Positions 1-7,197 of a stretch of DNA of 26,934 bases are shown one piece after another (the first letter of the stretch is position 1; each line of letters opens with the position of its first letter). A program made the translations under genes and the position numbers. The notes beneath the pieces are model-generated. The model was not told the origin of the DNA and searched no databases. It saw only the letters and a list, made by a program, of their open reading frames with translations. Source of the DNA: Prevotella sp. (GTDB lineage Bacteria; Bacteroidota; Bacteroidia; Bacteroidales; Bacteroidaceae); assembly GCA_020026195.1 (NCBI GenBank), contig JAHHQW010000033.1, positions 1 through 26,934 on the forward strand, in the 5' to 3' direction.

Positions 1-180
1 ACTGTGCTTGAAGAATATCTCGCAAAAATGGGCTTTTTAAGGGACGACTATTTATTTTTACATATACTAATCTTTCGCGCGCGTACATATTATATAAAGG
101 AACAAAAAGTTTATACTCACAAAGACTATACAACAAAGGCTCTTATCAAATTAAGAGAACAACTGTTTCAACACGTCTAA
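1..180 (+). CDS. Possible 3' end of an unidentified gene, cut by the window edge
   Basis: Frame 1 is open from the first base for 59 codons and ends in TAA at 178-180. The translated end is rich in charged and aromatic residues (it includes LEEYLAKMGFLRDDYLFL and ends in REQLFQHV), which looks protein-like, and a stop-free run of this length is not expected often in DNA this rich in A and T. It would overlap the end of the convergent recO gene by 30 bases. I do not recognise a family; a C-terminal piece of a phage-type antirepressor is only a loose impression. A shorter - strand frame starting at ATG 86-88 is also open to the window edge, so the strand is not settled. The call depends on sequence left of the window. 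Confidence 0.25.
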   Translation, partial: TVLEEYLAKMGFLRDDYLFLHILIFRARTYYIKEQKVYTHKDYTTKALIKLREQLFQHV

Positions 181-876
181 AGACTTTAGTTCTGGAAATC
201 CTGGTATATGAAGACTATAAAAATCAACAAGCACATCAACAATTTTGTTACGATCATTGTGCGACATTTTAAAAAGCTTCATAGTTGAATAATTCATACG
301 CGCCAAAAGAACAATTTTAGCAGCCTGTGTCGCATCTAAAAAATCTGAATGACCACATATTTTACTCTCGAAACAAGCATTGCGAAGATCGAAACAGTCT
401 CCTTCTTTGTAATTGTTCAAATTAGGCATAAAACCAAGATAAGTTACAAGTCCCATCATATAAACTAAATGAAAATTAGGACACGGTTCGTTTACAGCAT
501 CAAGCCATTCCATACTATGTATAATAAAATCGAACAATGCTTTATTTTCATTTTCTCCTCTTACTGCAAAATAAGTAACTTCTGAAATAAAAAAAGACAT
601 CGGAAGTTTATAAGAGTCGAAAGGAATATCTGTATAAGGAATAACAATTGACGCATTTTTTAGTTTTTGCAAATTTGAATTTTCCCTATAATCCACCTCA
701 ACCTCTATTATAGATAATGGAACAAACAGCTGTTTTTTTATTTTTCCTTTAGCCGAAGAAGAAAAACGAGTGACAACCGACACACTTCCCATTGTATCGG
801 AGAACAAATCAACTATCATTTTTTGGTCTCCAAAAATGGTGTTTCGGAGCACAATTGCCTCAAATTTCATTAACAT
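151..876 (-). CDS. recO: DNA repair protein RecO
   Basis: RecO works in the RecFOR pathway, helping load RecA onto single-stranded DNA at gaps during recombinational repair. The N-terminus has the family pattern KFEAIVLRNTIFGDQKMIVDLF, i.e. the start of the OB fold, followed by the all-helical C-terminal domain. A cysteine-containing stretch (CFDLRNACFESKICGH) lies where some RecO proteins bind zinc; I see no complete four-cysteine site. The open frame extends upstream to 954, but the first 26 residues are hydrophobic, unlike RecO, and lie upstream of a TAnnTTTG promoter element, so I place the start at ATG 874-876 (241 residues) or two codons later at 868-870. It is transcribed away from the tRNA-Glu gene and stands alone in this window. 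Confidence 0.9.
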   Translation of the reverse strand: MLMKFEAIVLRNTIFGDQKMIVDLFSDTMGSVSVVTRFSSSAKGKIKKQLFVPLSIIEVEVDYRENSNLQKLKNASIVIPYTDIPFDSYKLPMSFFISEVTYFAVRGENENKALFDFIIHSMEWLDAVNEPCPNFHLVYMMGLVTYLGFMPNLNNYKEGDCFDLRNACFESKICGHSDFLDATQAAKIVLLARMNYSTMKLFKMSHNDRNKIVDVLVDFYSLHIPGFPELKSLDVLKQLFS

Positions 877-881
877 ACATG

Positions 882-889
882 CAAAAATA
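882..889 (-). promoter_or_regulatory. Candidate -7 promoter element for recO
   Basis: On the - strand this reads TATTTTTG, matching the Bacteroidota -7 consensus TAnnTTTG. Only five bases separate it from the preferred recO start codon, so the transcript would be leaderless or nearly so, or begin translation at the second ATG (868-870). No TTTG element sits at the usual 19-20 base spacing upstream, which lowers confidence. Confidence 0.4.
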
Positions 890-929
890 AGGCGAAATTC
901 AACAAAAATGAAAAAAAATTGCAGAAATG

Positions 930-961
930 TTTGGTGGGAAACAAAAAATGCCATACCTTTG
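930..961 (+). promoter_or_regulatory. Bacteroidota promoter for tRNA-Glu and rpsT
   Basis: TTTG at 930-933 (-33 element) and TACCTTTG at 954-961 (-7 element) are separated by 20 bases, an exact fit to the Bacteroidota consensus TTTG-N19-20-TAnnTTTG. The tRNA begins 22 bases after the -7 element, leaving a short leader. This is the best promoter in the window, fitting a highly expressed stable-RNA and ribosomal-protein unit. Confidence 0.8.
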
Positions 962-982
962 CAACCGCTTAAGAGACATAAC

Positions 983-1054
983 GGTCCCTTCGTCTATCGG
1001 TTAGGACGTAAGATTTTCATTCTTAAAAGAGCAGTTCGATTCTGCTAGGGACTA
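983..1054 (+). tRNA. tRNA-Glu, anticodon TTC
   Basis: The sequence folds into a complete cloverleaf. The acceptor stem is GGTCCCT/AGGGACT, closed by a G-U pair at the tip; the D arm pairs GTC/GAC; the anticodon stem is TAAGA/TCTTA with loop TTTTCAT, giving anticodon TTC at 1016-1018; the T arm is AGCAG/CTGCT with loop TTCGATT. The discriminator is A at 1054. The next bases are CAA, so the terminal CCA is not encoded in full and must be completed after transcription. The gene is followed 31 bases later by rpsT with no terminator between, so both probably come from one transcript. Confidence 0.95.
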
Positions 1055-1085
1055 CAAATAAAAATAAAAGAAAAGAGAAAACAAG

Positions 1086-1340
1086 ATGGCAAATCACAAA
1101 TCTTCGATAAAAAGAATCCGTCAGGACAAGAAGAAGACTTTGCACAACAAATATTATGCAAAGACCATGCGCAACGCAGTACGCAAGTTGCGTCAGATTA
1201 CTGATAAGAACGAGGCACTGAGTATGTACCCCTCTGTACAGAAAATGTTAGACAAGCTGGCTAAAACAAATATTATTCACAAGAATAAGGCTGCCAACTT
1301 AAAGTCTAGTCTCACAAGACATATCAGCCAGTTAGGATAA
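1086..1340 (+). CDS. rpsT: 30S ribosomal protein S20
   Basis: An 84-residue, very basic protein starting MANHKSSIKRIRQDKKK, the hallmark start of bacterial S20, with the conserved internal KTMRNAVRKLR and KMLDKLAKTNIIHKNKAANLKS segments. S20 binds 16S rRNA early in assembly of the small subunit and forms a three-helix bundle. Length and start agree with the family. It lies directly after tRNA-Glu, preceded by an A-rich leader without a classical Shine-Dalgarno sequence, as is usual in Bacteroidota, and is followed by a strong terminator, so tRNA-Glu and rpsT form a two-gene unit. Confidence 0.98.
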   Translation: MANHKSSIKRIRQDKKKTLHNKYYAKTMRNAVRKLRQITDKNEALSMYPSVQKMLDKLAKTNIIHKNKAANLKSSLTRHISQLG

Positions 1341-1363
1341 TTATTTGCTAATAACAATAAAGC

Positions 1364-1404
1364 AATAAAAGGTTGTATCTCAAAAAAAGATACGACCTTT
1401 TATT
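1364..1404 (+). terminator. Rho-independent terminator after rpsT
   Basis: A 17-bp stem (1364-1380 with 1388-1404, one G-U pair) made of AATAAAAGGTTGTATCT and its partner, with a 7-base A-rich loop. The T-rich end of the 3' arm (CCTTTTATT) and the following bases supply the U-rich tail. Confidence 0.85.
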
Positions 1405-1464
1405 TTATACACCTTTTGCATACAATTTATAATCTTTTTATTATACAATATCATTAATTAATTG

Positions 1465-1472
1465 TATCTTTG
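1465..1472 (+). promoter_or_regulatory. -7 promoter element for gyrB
   Basis: TATCTTTG matches the Bacteroidota -7 consensus exactly and lies 22 bases before the gyrB ATG. The -33 position has only a T-rich run (around 1436-1442), not TTTG, so the upstream half is weak. Confidence 0.6.
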
Positions 1473-1494
1473 CAATCTAAAATGATAAACCGAC

Positions 1495-3468
1495 ATGTCA
1501 GAAGAACAAATAAAAAACAATAATTATTCTGCCAGCAACATTCAAGTTCTTGAAGGTCTTGAAGCAGTGCGTAAACGTCCGGCTATGTACATCGGTGACA
1601 TTAGCGAAAAGGGATTGCACCATCTTGTCAATGAAACAGTAGACAACTCTATTGACGAGGCTATGGCAGGCTATTGCAGTCATATAGAAGTAACAATAAA
1701 TGAAGATGGTTCTATAACCGTACAAGACAACGGACGAGGCATTCCTGTAGATGAACACAAGAAGTTACATAAATCAGCTCTTGAGGTTGTTATGACAGTG
1801 TTACATGCCGGAGGTAAGTTCGACAAAGGTTCTTACAAAGTTTCAGGAGGTCTTCATGGTGTAGGTGTTTCATGTGTTAACGCCCTTTCAGAAAAGATGA
1901 TATCTACCGTATACAGAGACGGTAAGATTTATAGTCAGGAATATCACAGAGGTATTCCGGTAACACCTGTAGAAGTTGTTGGTACAACCGACAAGACTGG
2001 AACGAGACAGCAATTCTGGCCAGATTCTGAAATATTCAATACTGTAATATTTAAGTACGATATTATTGCAAAACGTATGCGTGAGCTTGCATATCTTAAT
2101 GCAGGTATCAAAATAACTCTTACAGATTTGCGTCCTGACGAAGAAGGCAAGACAAAGCAGGAGACATTCCATGCAGTTGATGGTCTCAAGCAGTTTGTTC
2201 GCTACATAGATCGTCATCGTACACATTTGTCAGATGATGTAATATACATTAAGACAGAAAAACAGAATGTTCCTATAGAAGTAGCAATGATGTACAATAC
2301 AGACTACTCTGAGAATGTTCATTCATACGTAAACAACATCAACACAATAGAAGGCGGTACACACCTTACAGGTTTCCGTGCTGCTCTTACAAGAACTCTT
2401 AAGACCTATGCCGATAACGATCCTGCAACATCTAAGCAGATTGAGAAAGCTAAAATAGAAATTGCAGGCGAAGACTTCCGTGAAGGTCTGACAGCAGTTA
2501 TATCTATCAAAGTTGCAGAGCCTCAGTTTGAAGGTCAGACAAAAACAAAACTTGGAAACAGTGAAGTTGCAGGAGCTGTACAGCAGGCTGTCGGAGAAGC
2601 TCTGACAAACTACCTTGAAGAGCACCCAAAGGAAGCAAAGATGATTTGCGACAAAGTCATACTTGCAGCTACAGCACGTATGGCTGCACGTAAAGCAAGA
2701 GAAAGTGTACAGCGTAAAAATCCTATGACAGGTGTAGGTCTTCCTGGTAAACTTGCAGACTGCTCAAACAAAGATCCTAAAGAATGCGAAATATTCCTTG
2801 TCGAGGGTGATTCGGCCGGTGGTTCTGCAAAACAGGGACGCGACCGTTACACTCAGGCTATTCTTCCATTACGTGGTAAAATTCTTAATGTAGAAAAAGC
2901 CATGTGGCATAAGGTATTCGAGAGTGAGTCTGTAATGAACATCATTCAGAGTATCGGAGTTCGCTTTGGTGTAGAAGGAGAAGGTGATAAAGAAGCCAAT
3001 ATAGAAAAGTTACGTTATGACAAGATAATCATAATGACCGATGCCGATGTCGATGGTTCTCACATCGACACCTTAATCATGACTCTGTTCTATAGATTTA
3101 TGCCGAAAGTTATTCAGGGAGGTCATCTATATATTGCAACACCTCCACTCTACTTATGCTCATATAAGAACAAAGTAAAGGAATACTGCTACACAGACCA
3201 ACAGCGCCAGGCATTCCTTGACAAATACGGAGACGGAACAGAAGACGACAAGAGTATACATACACAGCGTTACAAAGGTCTTGGTGAAATGAATCCTGAG
3301 CAGCTTTGGGATACAACAATGAATCCAGAGACACGCCTGTTAAAACAAGTAACTATTGAAAATGCAGCTGAAGCTGATGAAATTTTCTCTATGCTTATGG
3401 GTGATGACGTAGAGCCTCGTAGAGAATTCATTGAACAGAATGCGACATACGCTAACATTGACGCATAA
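1495..3468 (+). CDS. gyrB: DNA gyrase subunit B
   Basis: GyrB is the ATPase subunit of DNA gyrase, which introduces negative supercoils with GyrA. The 657-residue protein shows the GHKL ATPase domain: EGLEAVRKRPAMYIGD near residue 20, the catalytic Glu in NETVDNSIDEA (E47), DNGRGIP at 78-84 and the ATP lid GGLHGVG at 118-124. The transducer domain carries EGGTHLTGF. The TOPRIM domain has EGDSAGGSAKQGRDR from about residue 437 and the metal-binding TDADVDGSHI at about 515. The C-terminus (QRYKGLGEMNPEQLW, then RREFIEQNA) is GyrB-like rather than ParE-like. It is the short form, lacking the long TOPRIM insertion of enterobacterial GyrB. It has its own promoter element and terminator. The start gives the expected short N-terminal arm before the ATPase fold. 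Confidence 0.96.
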   Translation: MSEEQIKNNNYSASNIQVLEGLEAVRKRPAMYIGDISEKGLHHLVNETVDNSIDEAMAGYCSHIEVTINEDGSITVQDNGRGIPVDEHKKLHKSALEVVMTVLHAGGKFDKGSYKVSGGLHGVGVSCVNALSEKMISTVYRDGKIYSQEYHRGIPVTPVEVVGTTDKTGTRQQFWPDSEIFNTVIFKYDIIAKRMRELAYLNAGIKITLTDLRPDEEGKTKQETFHAVDGLKQFVRYIDRHRTHLSDDVIYIKTEKQNVPIEVAMMYNTDYSENVHSYVNNINTIEGGTHLTGFRAALTRTLKTYADNDPATSKQIEKAKIEIAGEDFREGLTAVISIKVAEPQFEGQTKTKLGNSEVAGAVQQAVGEALTNYLEEHPKEAKMICDKVILAATARMAARKARESVQRKNPMTGVGLPGKLADCSNKDPKECEIFLVEGDSAGGSAKQGRDRYTQAILPLRGKILNVEKAMWHKVFESESVMNIIQSIGVRFGVEGEGDKEANIEKLRYDKIIIMTDADVDGSHIDTLIMTLFYRFMPKVIQGGHLYIATPPLYLCSYKNKVKEYCYTDQQRQAFLDKYGDGTEDDKSIHTQRYKGLGEMNPEQLWDTTMNPETRLLKQVTIENAAEADEIFSMLMGDDVEPRREFIEQNATYANIDA

Positions 3469-3489
3469 CCAAACGATATAAATGATATT

Positions 3490-3521
3490 AAAGGGAAACA
3501 GATAAAAGTCTGCTTCCCTTT
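3490..3521. terminator. Terminator shared by convergent gyrB and trhA
   Basis: AAAGGGAAACAGA (3490-3502) pairs with TCTGCTTCCCTTT (3509-3521), a 13-bp stem with one A-C mismatch and a six-base loop. On the + strand a T-run follows (TTTATT), ending gyrB; on the - strand the tail is AT-rich, so it may also end trhA, whose stop codon is two bases away. Confidence 0.75.
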
Positions 3522-3522
3522 T

Positions 3523-4167
3523 TTATTGCAAAATATAATAAAGTGCAGTTATATGACAAACACTGCCAATCAGAACAAATACATGAAAGACTGTATGCAT
3601 ATATTTTACTTTATTAAAAGAATAAAATACTGCACCTGTTATAAAAGAGACTCCTTCAGCTATAATCCAACCCATACTATGCCAACCTATGCAATATAAT
3701 ACCTTATTGAACGCTAGAAGAATAACAAGTCCCATACAAACAAAACAAATAGTTTCTAAATTACTATGTTCTTTCAGTTTATAAAAGCTCTGAAAACTTC
3801 CTAATACAGCAGCCACCCAGACCACAGCAAACAACAGCCATGCCACATCTTGCTGCTGTGACATTCCACAAAGCAATACAGGTGAATAACTACCTGCGAT
3901 ATGCCAATATATGGCAGCATGGTCAAAACGACGAAGTTTCTCACGGCGAACACTCGCCATCGGTGAAGAATGATAAAGAAAAGATGCAAGGTACGATGCA
4001 CCTGCTCCTACAGCATACAGCAAGATTCCGACTACATACATTAATACATCAGAGTGACTGCCACTTCTAAATATAAAAAAGCCAGAAGCCAGAACAACAA
4101 CCAGCAGTCCCACTCCATGAGTAATATAATTCGCCTTTTCTTCTGAGGCTGAATAAATTATTGCCAT
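3523..4167 (-). CDS. trhA: Hemolysin III / TrhA family membrane protein (PAQR superfamily)
   Basis: A 214-residue integral membrane protein with about seven hydrophobic segments. It has the PAQR/hemolysin III signatures in order: EEKANYITHG near the N-terminus, SFLYHS (H66), RRFDHAAIYWHIAGSYSPVLL (D82) and HTVFHVFVLIGSVCH (H191, H195). The conserved His and Asp residues form the metal site in this superfamily. The name hemolysin III comes from a Bacillus protein; related bacterial proteins have been linked to membrane-lipid homeostasis, so a true haemolytic role should not be assumed. It follows the 132-residue gene at 4209-4607 by 41 bases on the same strand, which suggests co-transcription. 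Confidence 0.9.
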   Translation of the reverse strand: MAIIYSASEEKANYITHGVGLLVVVLASGFFIFRSGSHSDVLMYVVGILLYAVGAGASYLASFLYHSSPMASVRREKLRRFDHAAIYWHIAGSYSPVLLCGMSQQQDVAWLLFAVVWVAAVLGSFQSFYKLKEHSNLETICFVCMGLVILLAFNKVLYCIGWHSMGWIIAEGVSFITGAVFYSFNKVKYMHTVFHVFVLIGSVCHITALYYILQ

Positions 4168-4208
4168 AATAAAAAATTAAATAAGGAAAACAGAGGCTTT
4201 ACAGAATA

Positions 4209-4607
4209 TCATTCATCAGACTTTAATTTAGACTTAATTTCTGAAATTCTCATTTTTCTTTCAATAGAATAAGAAGTACTGTGGGCATCTACAAAATTAA
4301 ATAGCAAAAGAGAACGTTCAAACAACAAATGCCGAAAAGGTCCTATCTTCTCGCCAGCCTCAACATAATAAAGTCTTGCAAGCATCTCAATTCTATCTAT
4401 ACGTTCATTTTCTGGGAACCTCTCAAAATCTTTCATTATTTCGTCCATTGATGAAATATGATAAAAGTCAGAAGGTCCTAAATAAGTTCTATAAAGTTCA
4501 TCAAGTCCTTTTTGAAATGCATCCCCATGCTTACGTTTTGAAATAAACAATTGCAGAGCTTGCATAAATTCTTGTATAATACGAAGGAAATAATCTGTCT
4601 GTAACAT
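4209..4607 (-). CDS. Uncharacterised small helical protein
   Basis: A 132-residue protein without signal peptide or membrane segment, predicted by eye to be mostly helical. The N-terminus, MLQTDYFLRIIQEFMQALQL, resembles small uncharacterised proteins that begin with an M-x-QDY-x-M-R-x-I-like motif (DUF6483-type, a resemblance I cannot test here). The middle holds acidic and aromatic residues (LGPSDFYHISSMDEIM) and the C-terminus is basic (RKMRISEIKSKLKS). A TAnnTTTG promoter element lies 25 bases upstream, and trhA follows after 41 bases, so it is probably the first gene of a two-gene unit. Nothing in the sequence reveals its function. Confidence 0.75.
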   Translation of the reverse strand: MLQTDYFLRIIQEFMQALQLFISKRKHGDAFQKGLDELYRTYLGPSDFYHISSMDEIMKDFERFPENERIDRIEMLARLYYVEAGEKIGPFRHLLFERSLLLFNFVDAHSTSYSIERKMRISEIKSKLKSDE

Positions 4608-4632
4608 AAGTGTCTGAACTTTTTATTTGATA

Positions 4633-4640
4633 CAAAGATA
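4633..4640 (-). promoter_or_regulatory. -7 promoter element for the 4607-3523 unit
   Basis: The - strand reads TATCTTTG, an exact TAnnTTTG match, 25 bases before the start codon at 4607. The -33 region has only a weak TTGG at 4657-4660. Confidence 0.55.
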
Positions 4641-4773
4641 AACATAAAACACATATCCAATATACTTTACAGAAATAATTCAATATAAATCTTTCTGTAT
4701 CATATAACCAGACACTCTATTATTCATTAAAGAATATCATGACCAAAAGAAACATACTTATGTAAACAAATAA

Positions 4774-4807
4774 AAACAGGTCTGCAGATATGTATGCAGA
4801 CCTGTTT
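4774..4807 (-). terminator. Rho-independent terminator after the M20 peptidase gene
   Basis: AAACAGGTCTGCA (4774-4786) and TGCAGACCTGTTT (4795-4807) form a perfect 13-bp stem with an eight-base loop, 22 bases after the stop codon of the M20 gene. The - strand tail TTTATTTGTTT is U-rich. Confidence 0.85.
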
Positions 4808-4829
4808 ATTTACATATAATCAAACTATT

Positions 4830-6191
4830 TTATTCTTCATCATAATGCAGGTGGAAACCTACAACTGCCTCAATACCACGACGCATCATATCAAGTGGGA
4901 AGTTCTCATTCGGAGAATGAATAGCATTACTTTCCAGGCCGAATCCCATAAGAATTGTCTTTACTCCAAGAATCTGTTCAAAGTCAGCAATAATAGGAAT
5001 ACTTCCGCCACGACGAGCAGCTAAAGGCTTCTTACCGAAAGCCTCCTCGAAACCTTTTTCTGCAGCTACATACGCAGGATGATCAATAGGACACACATAT
5101 CCATAACCACCATGCATCGGAGTAACCTTAACCTTGATGCAGTCAGGAGCAATAGATTCGATATATTCCTTAAACTGCTGAGAAATCTTCTTATAATCCT
5201 GATTTGCAACCAGACGTGTAGAAACCTTTGCATAAGCCTTTGAAGGAATAACTGTCTTTGAACCTTCGCCAGTATATCCGCCCCATATACCACATACATC
5301 AAAACTCGGACGACAGCTGTTACGCTCAATTGTAGTATATCCCTTTTCGCCCTTAAGAGCCTTGACACCAAGAGAAGCCTTATACTTCTCATCATCAAAC
5401 GGAATATTATGAATCATCTCAGCTTCTTTTGCCGGCATTGGCACTACGTCATCATAGAAATGAGGAATAGTGATATGACCGTCCTTATCAAGAACCTGGT
5501 CAATAAGATGACAGAGTTCTATGATAGGATTAGCAACAGCGCCACCGAAATGTCCTGAATGAAGATCACGGTTAGGACCAGTAACTTCGATTTCCCAATA
5601 AGCAAGTCCGCGAAGACCCGTTGTAAGTGAAGGAAGATCTGCACTCAGCATACTTGTATCAGAAACAAGGATAACATCCGACTTAAGCAGTTCCTTATGT
5701 TTCTTAAGGAAAGCATTAAGACTTGGAGATCCAATTTCCTCTTCACCTTCGAAAATAAACTTAATATTATGTTTAAGAAGATTGTTTTTAACCAGATATT
5801 CGAAAGCCTTAGCCTGAATCATAGACTGTCCCTTATCATCGTCAGCACCACGAGCCCATATATGTTCGTCGCGTACCTCAGGTTCAAAAGGTTTAGACTT
5901 CCATTCATCCAGTGGTTCAGCTGGCATAACGTCATAATGAGCATAAATCAGCACAGTACGAGCATTATCATCAACATGTTTCTCACCATAAACCAGAGGA
6001 TTACCGTCAGAAGGCATAACCTCAGCTTTATCAGCACCTGCAGCAAGAAGCAGTTCTTTCCATCTGTTAGCACAGGCAGTCATGTCAGCCTTGTGTTCCG
6101 GCTGTGCACTCACGCTTGGTATTCTTATCAGACTGAACAATTCGTCAAGGAATCTCTGTTCGTTTTCTTTTATATATGATTTTATTTCCAT
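4830..6191 (-). CDS. M20 family metallopeptidase (dipeptidase-like)
   Basis: A 453-residue cytosolic di-zinc hydrolase of the M20 family, the group with carnosinase-like dipeptidases. Visible ligands and catalytic residues are H85 and D87 in YAHYDVMP, the bridging Asp in RGADDDKG (about D118), the catalytic Glu and metal Glu in EGEEEIGS (about E151, E152), D178 in VSDTS and the late His in NAIHSPNENF. Between them lies the lid/dimerisation domain starting around SLTTGLRGLAYWEIEVTG, with GPNRDLHSGHFGG. Length and motif order are normal, with no sign of damage. It is the last gene of the unit tonB-like, polyprenyl synthase, M20, 18 bases after the synthase. Substrate is not evident; short peptides are the family's usual targets. 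There is no signal peptide. Confidence 0.92.
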   Translation of the reverse strand: MEIKSYIKENEQRFLDELFSLIRIPSVSAQPEHKADMTACANRWKELLLAAGADKAEVMPSDGNPLVYGEKHVDDNARTVLIYAHYDVMPAEPLDEWKSKPFEPEVRDEHIWARGADDDKGQSMIQAKAFEYLVKNNLLKHNIKFIFEGEEEIGSPSLNAFLKKHKELLKSDVILVSDTSMLSADLPSLTTGLRGLAYWEIEVTGPNRDLHSGHFGGAVANPIIELCHLIDQVLDKDGHITIPHFYDDVVPMPAKEAEMIHNIPFDDEKYKASLGVKALKGEKGYTTIERNSCRPSFDVCGIWGGYTGEGSKTVIPSKAYAKVSTRLVANQDYKKISQQFKEYIESIAPDCIKVKVTPMHGGYGYVCPIDHPAYVAAEKGFEEAFGKKPLAARRGGSIPIIADFEQILGVKTILMGFGLESNAIHSPNENFPLDMMRRGIEAVVGFHLHYDEE

Positions 6192-6209
6192 TTAATTAAA
6201 TATTAAGGA

Positions 6210-7184
6210 TTAGTATTTTCTTTTCATCATTTTCTGTGTATACTCTGCAAGGATCTGCTTACGTTCAGCAGGTACATTTACCTTAGCAAGATATTCTTCG
6301 GCCTTTGCAAAATACTCCGCAATTTTCTTTTCAGCCAGTTTATCAACGCCTATCTCCGTGTAAAGTTTTGTTACTGCTTCTATCTTATCTTTTTCATCAC
6401 ATTCAGTATTTTCAAGCCATTTCTTAAGCTCAGCATACTGCTGTTTATCAGCATGATTATAAGCATTGATAAGCATATAAGTCTTCTTGTTAGAAACTAT
6501 GTCACCACCATTTGCCTTTCCAAATATTTCAGGATTACCATATACATCCAGATAATCATCCTGCAACTGGAATGCAAGTCCCATCTGCTCACCAAACTTA
6601 TACAGATTTTTAGTATCTTCTTCAGGAGCATCAGCCAGTATTGCGCCTATTTCTACAGCACATGCAAGAAGGACACTTGTCTTAAGACGAATCATTTCAA
6701 TATACTCATCTTCAGAAACATCATTACGAGTTTCGAAAGTCATATCATATTCCTGTCCTTCTCCGATTTCAAGAGCAGTTTCTGTAAAGAGATCCAATAC
6801 CCTCTTAATATGTTTTGCATCACACTGAAGCATACGCTGATAAGAGAGTACGAGCATAGAATCACCTGAAAGAATTGCTTTGTTAGCATTCCACTTCTTA
6901 TGAACAGTAGGTTTGCCGCGTCTTACATCAGCATTGTCCATAAGGTCATCATGCAGCAGAGTGTAATTATGATATGTTTCAAGGGCACAGGCCGATGAAA
7001 GAATTTTTTCGGGATCTTCTTTATAGAGATTATAAGCAAGAAGCATCAGTGTCGGGCGTATACGTTTGCCCCCCATCGACAGAACATACTTCACAGGGTC
7101 GTAAAGACTTGCCGGACGGCGGTCGTACTTCATATTATCCAAGTACTCATTTACTTTTGCTAAAATTTCGTTTGCTGATAACAT
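6210..7184 (-). CDS. Polyprenyl diphosphate synthase, probably short-chain (FPP/GGPP)
   Basis: A 324-residue trans-isoprenyl diphosphate synthase, which condenses isopentenyl diphosphate with allylic diphosphates. Motifs seen: GGKRIRP at 38-44, the first Asp-rich motif DDLMD at 79-83 followed by VRRG, GQ at 143-144, LKTS near 167-170 and the second Asp-rich motif QDDYLD at 208-213. The first motif is DDxxD without the two-residue insertion found in E. coli IspA, and a tyrosine sits five residues before it; in related enzymes a bulky aromatic there shortens the product. From this I infer a C15-C20 product, not a long-chain one, but cannot prove it. It follows the TonB-like gene by 13 bases and precedes the M20 gene by 18, so the three are probably one transcript. 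Confidence 0.9.
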   Translation of the reverse strand: MLSANEILAKVNEYLDNMKYDRRPASLYDPVKYVLSMGGKRIRPTLMLLAYNLYKEDPEKILSSACALETYHNYTLLHDDLMDNADVRRGKPTVHKKWNANKAILSGDSMLVLSYQRMLQCDAKHIKRVLDLFTETALEIGEGQEYDMTFETRNDVSEDEYIEMIRLKTSVLLACAVEIGAILADAPEEDTKNLYKFGEQMGLAFQLQDDYLDVYGNPEIFGKANGGDIVSNKKTYMLINAYNHADKQQYAELKKWLENTECDEKDKIEAVTKLYTEIGVDKLAEKKIAEYFAKAEEYLAKVNVPAERKQILAEYTQKMMKRKY

Positions 7185-7197
7185 AGTATATAATCAA

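Noticed and set aside
770..1048. 92-residue open frame on the + strand
   Set aside because: It runs antisense through recO and through the tRNA-Glu gene, which is certain from its cloverleaf.
4794..5024. 76-residue + strand open frame near the M20 gene end
   Set aside because: It begins in the terminator hairpin and runs antisense through the conserved C-terminus of the M20 peptidase.
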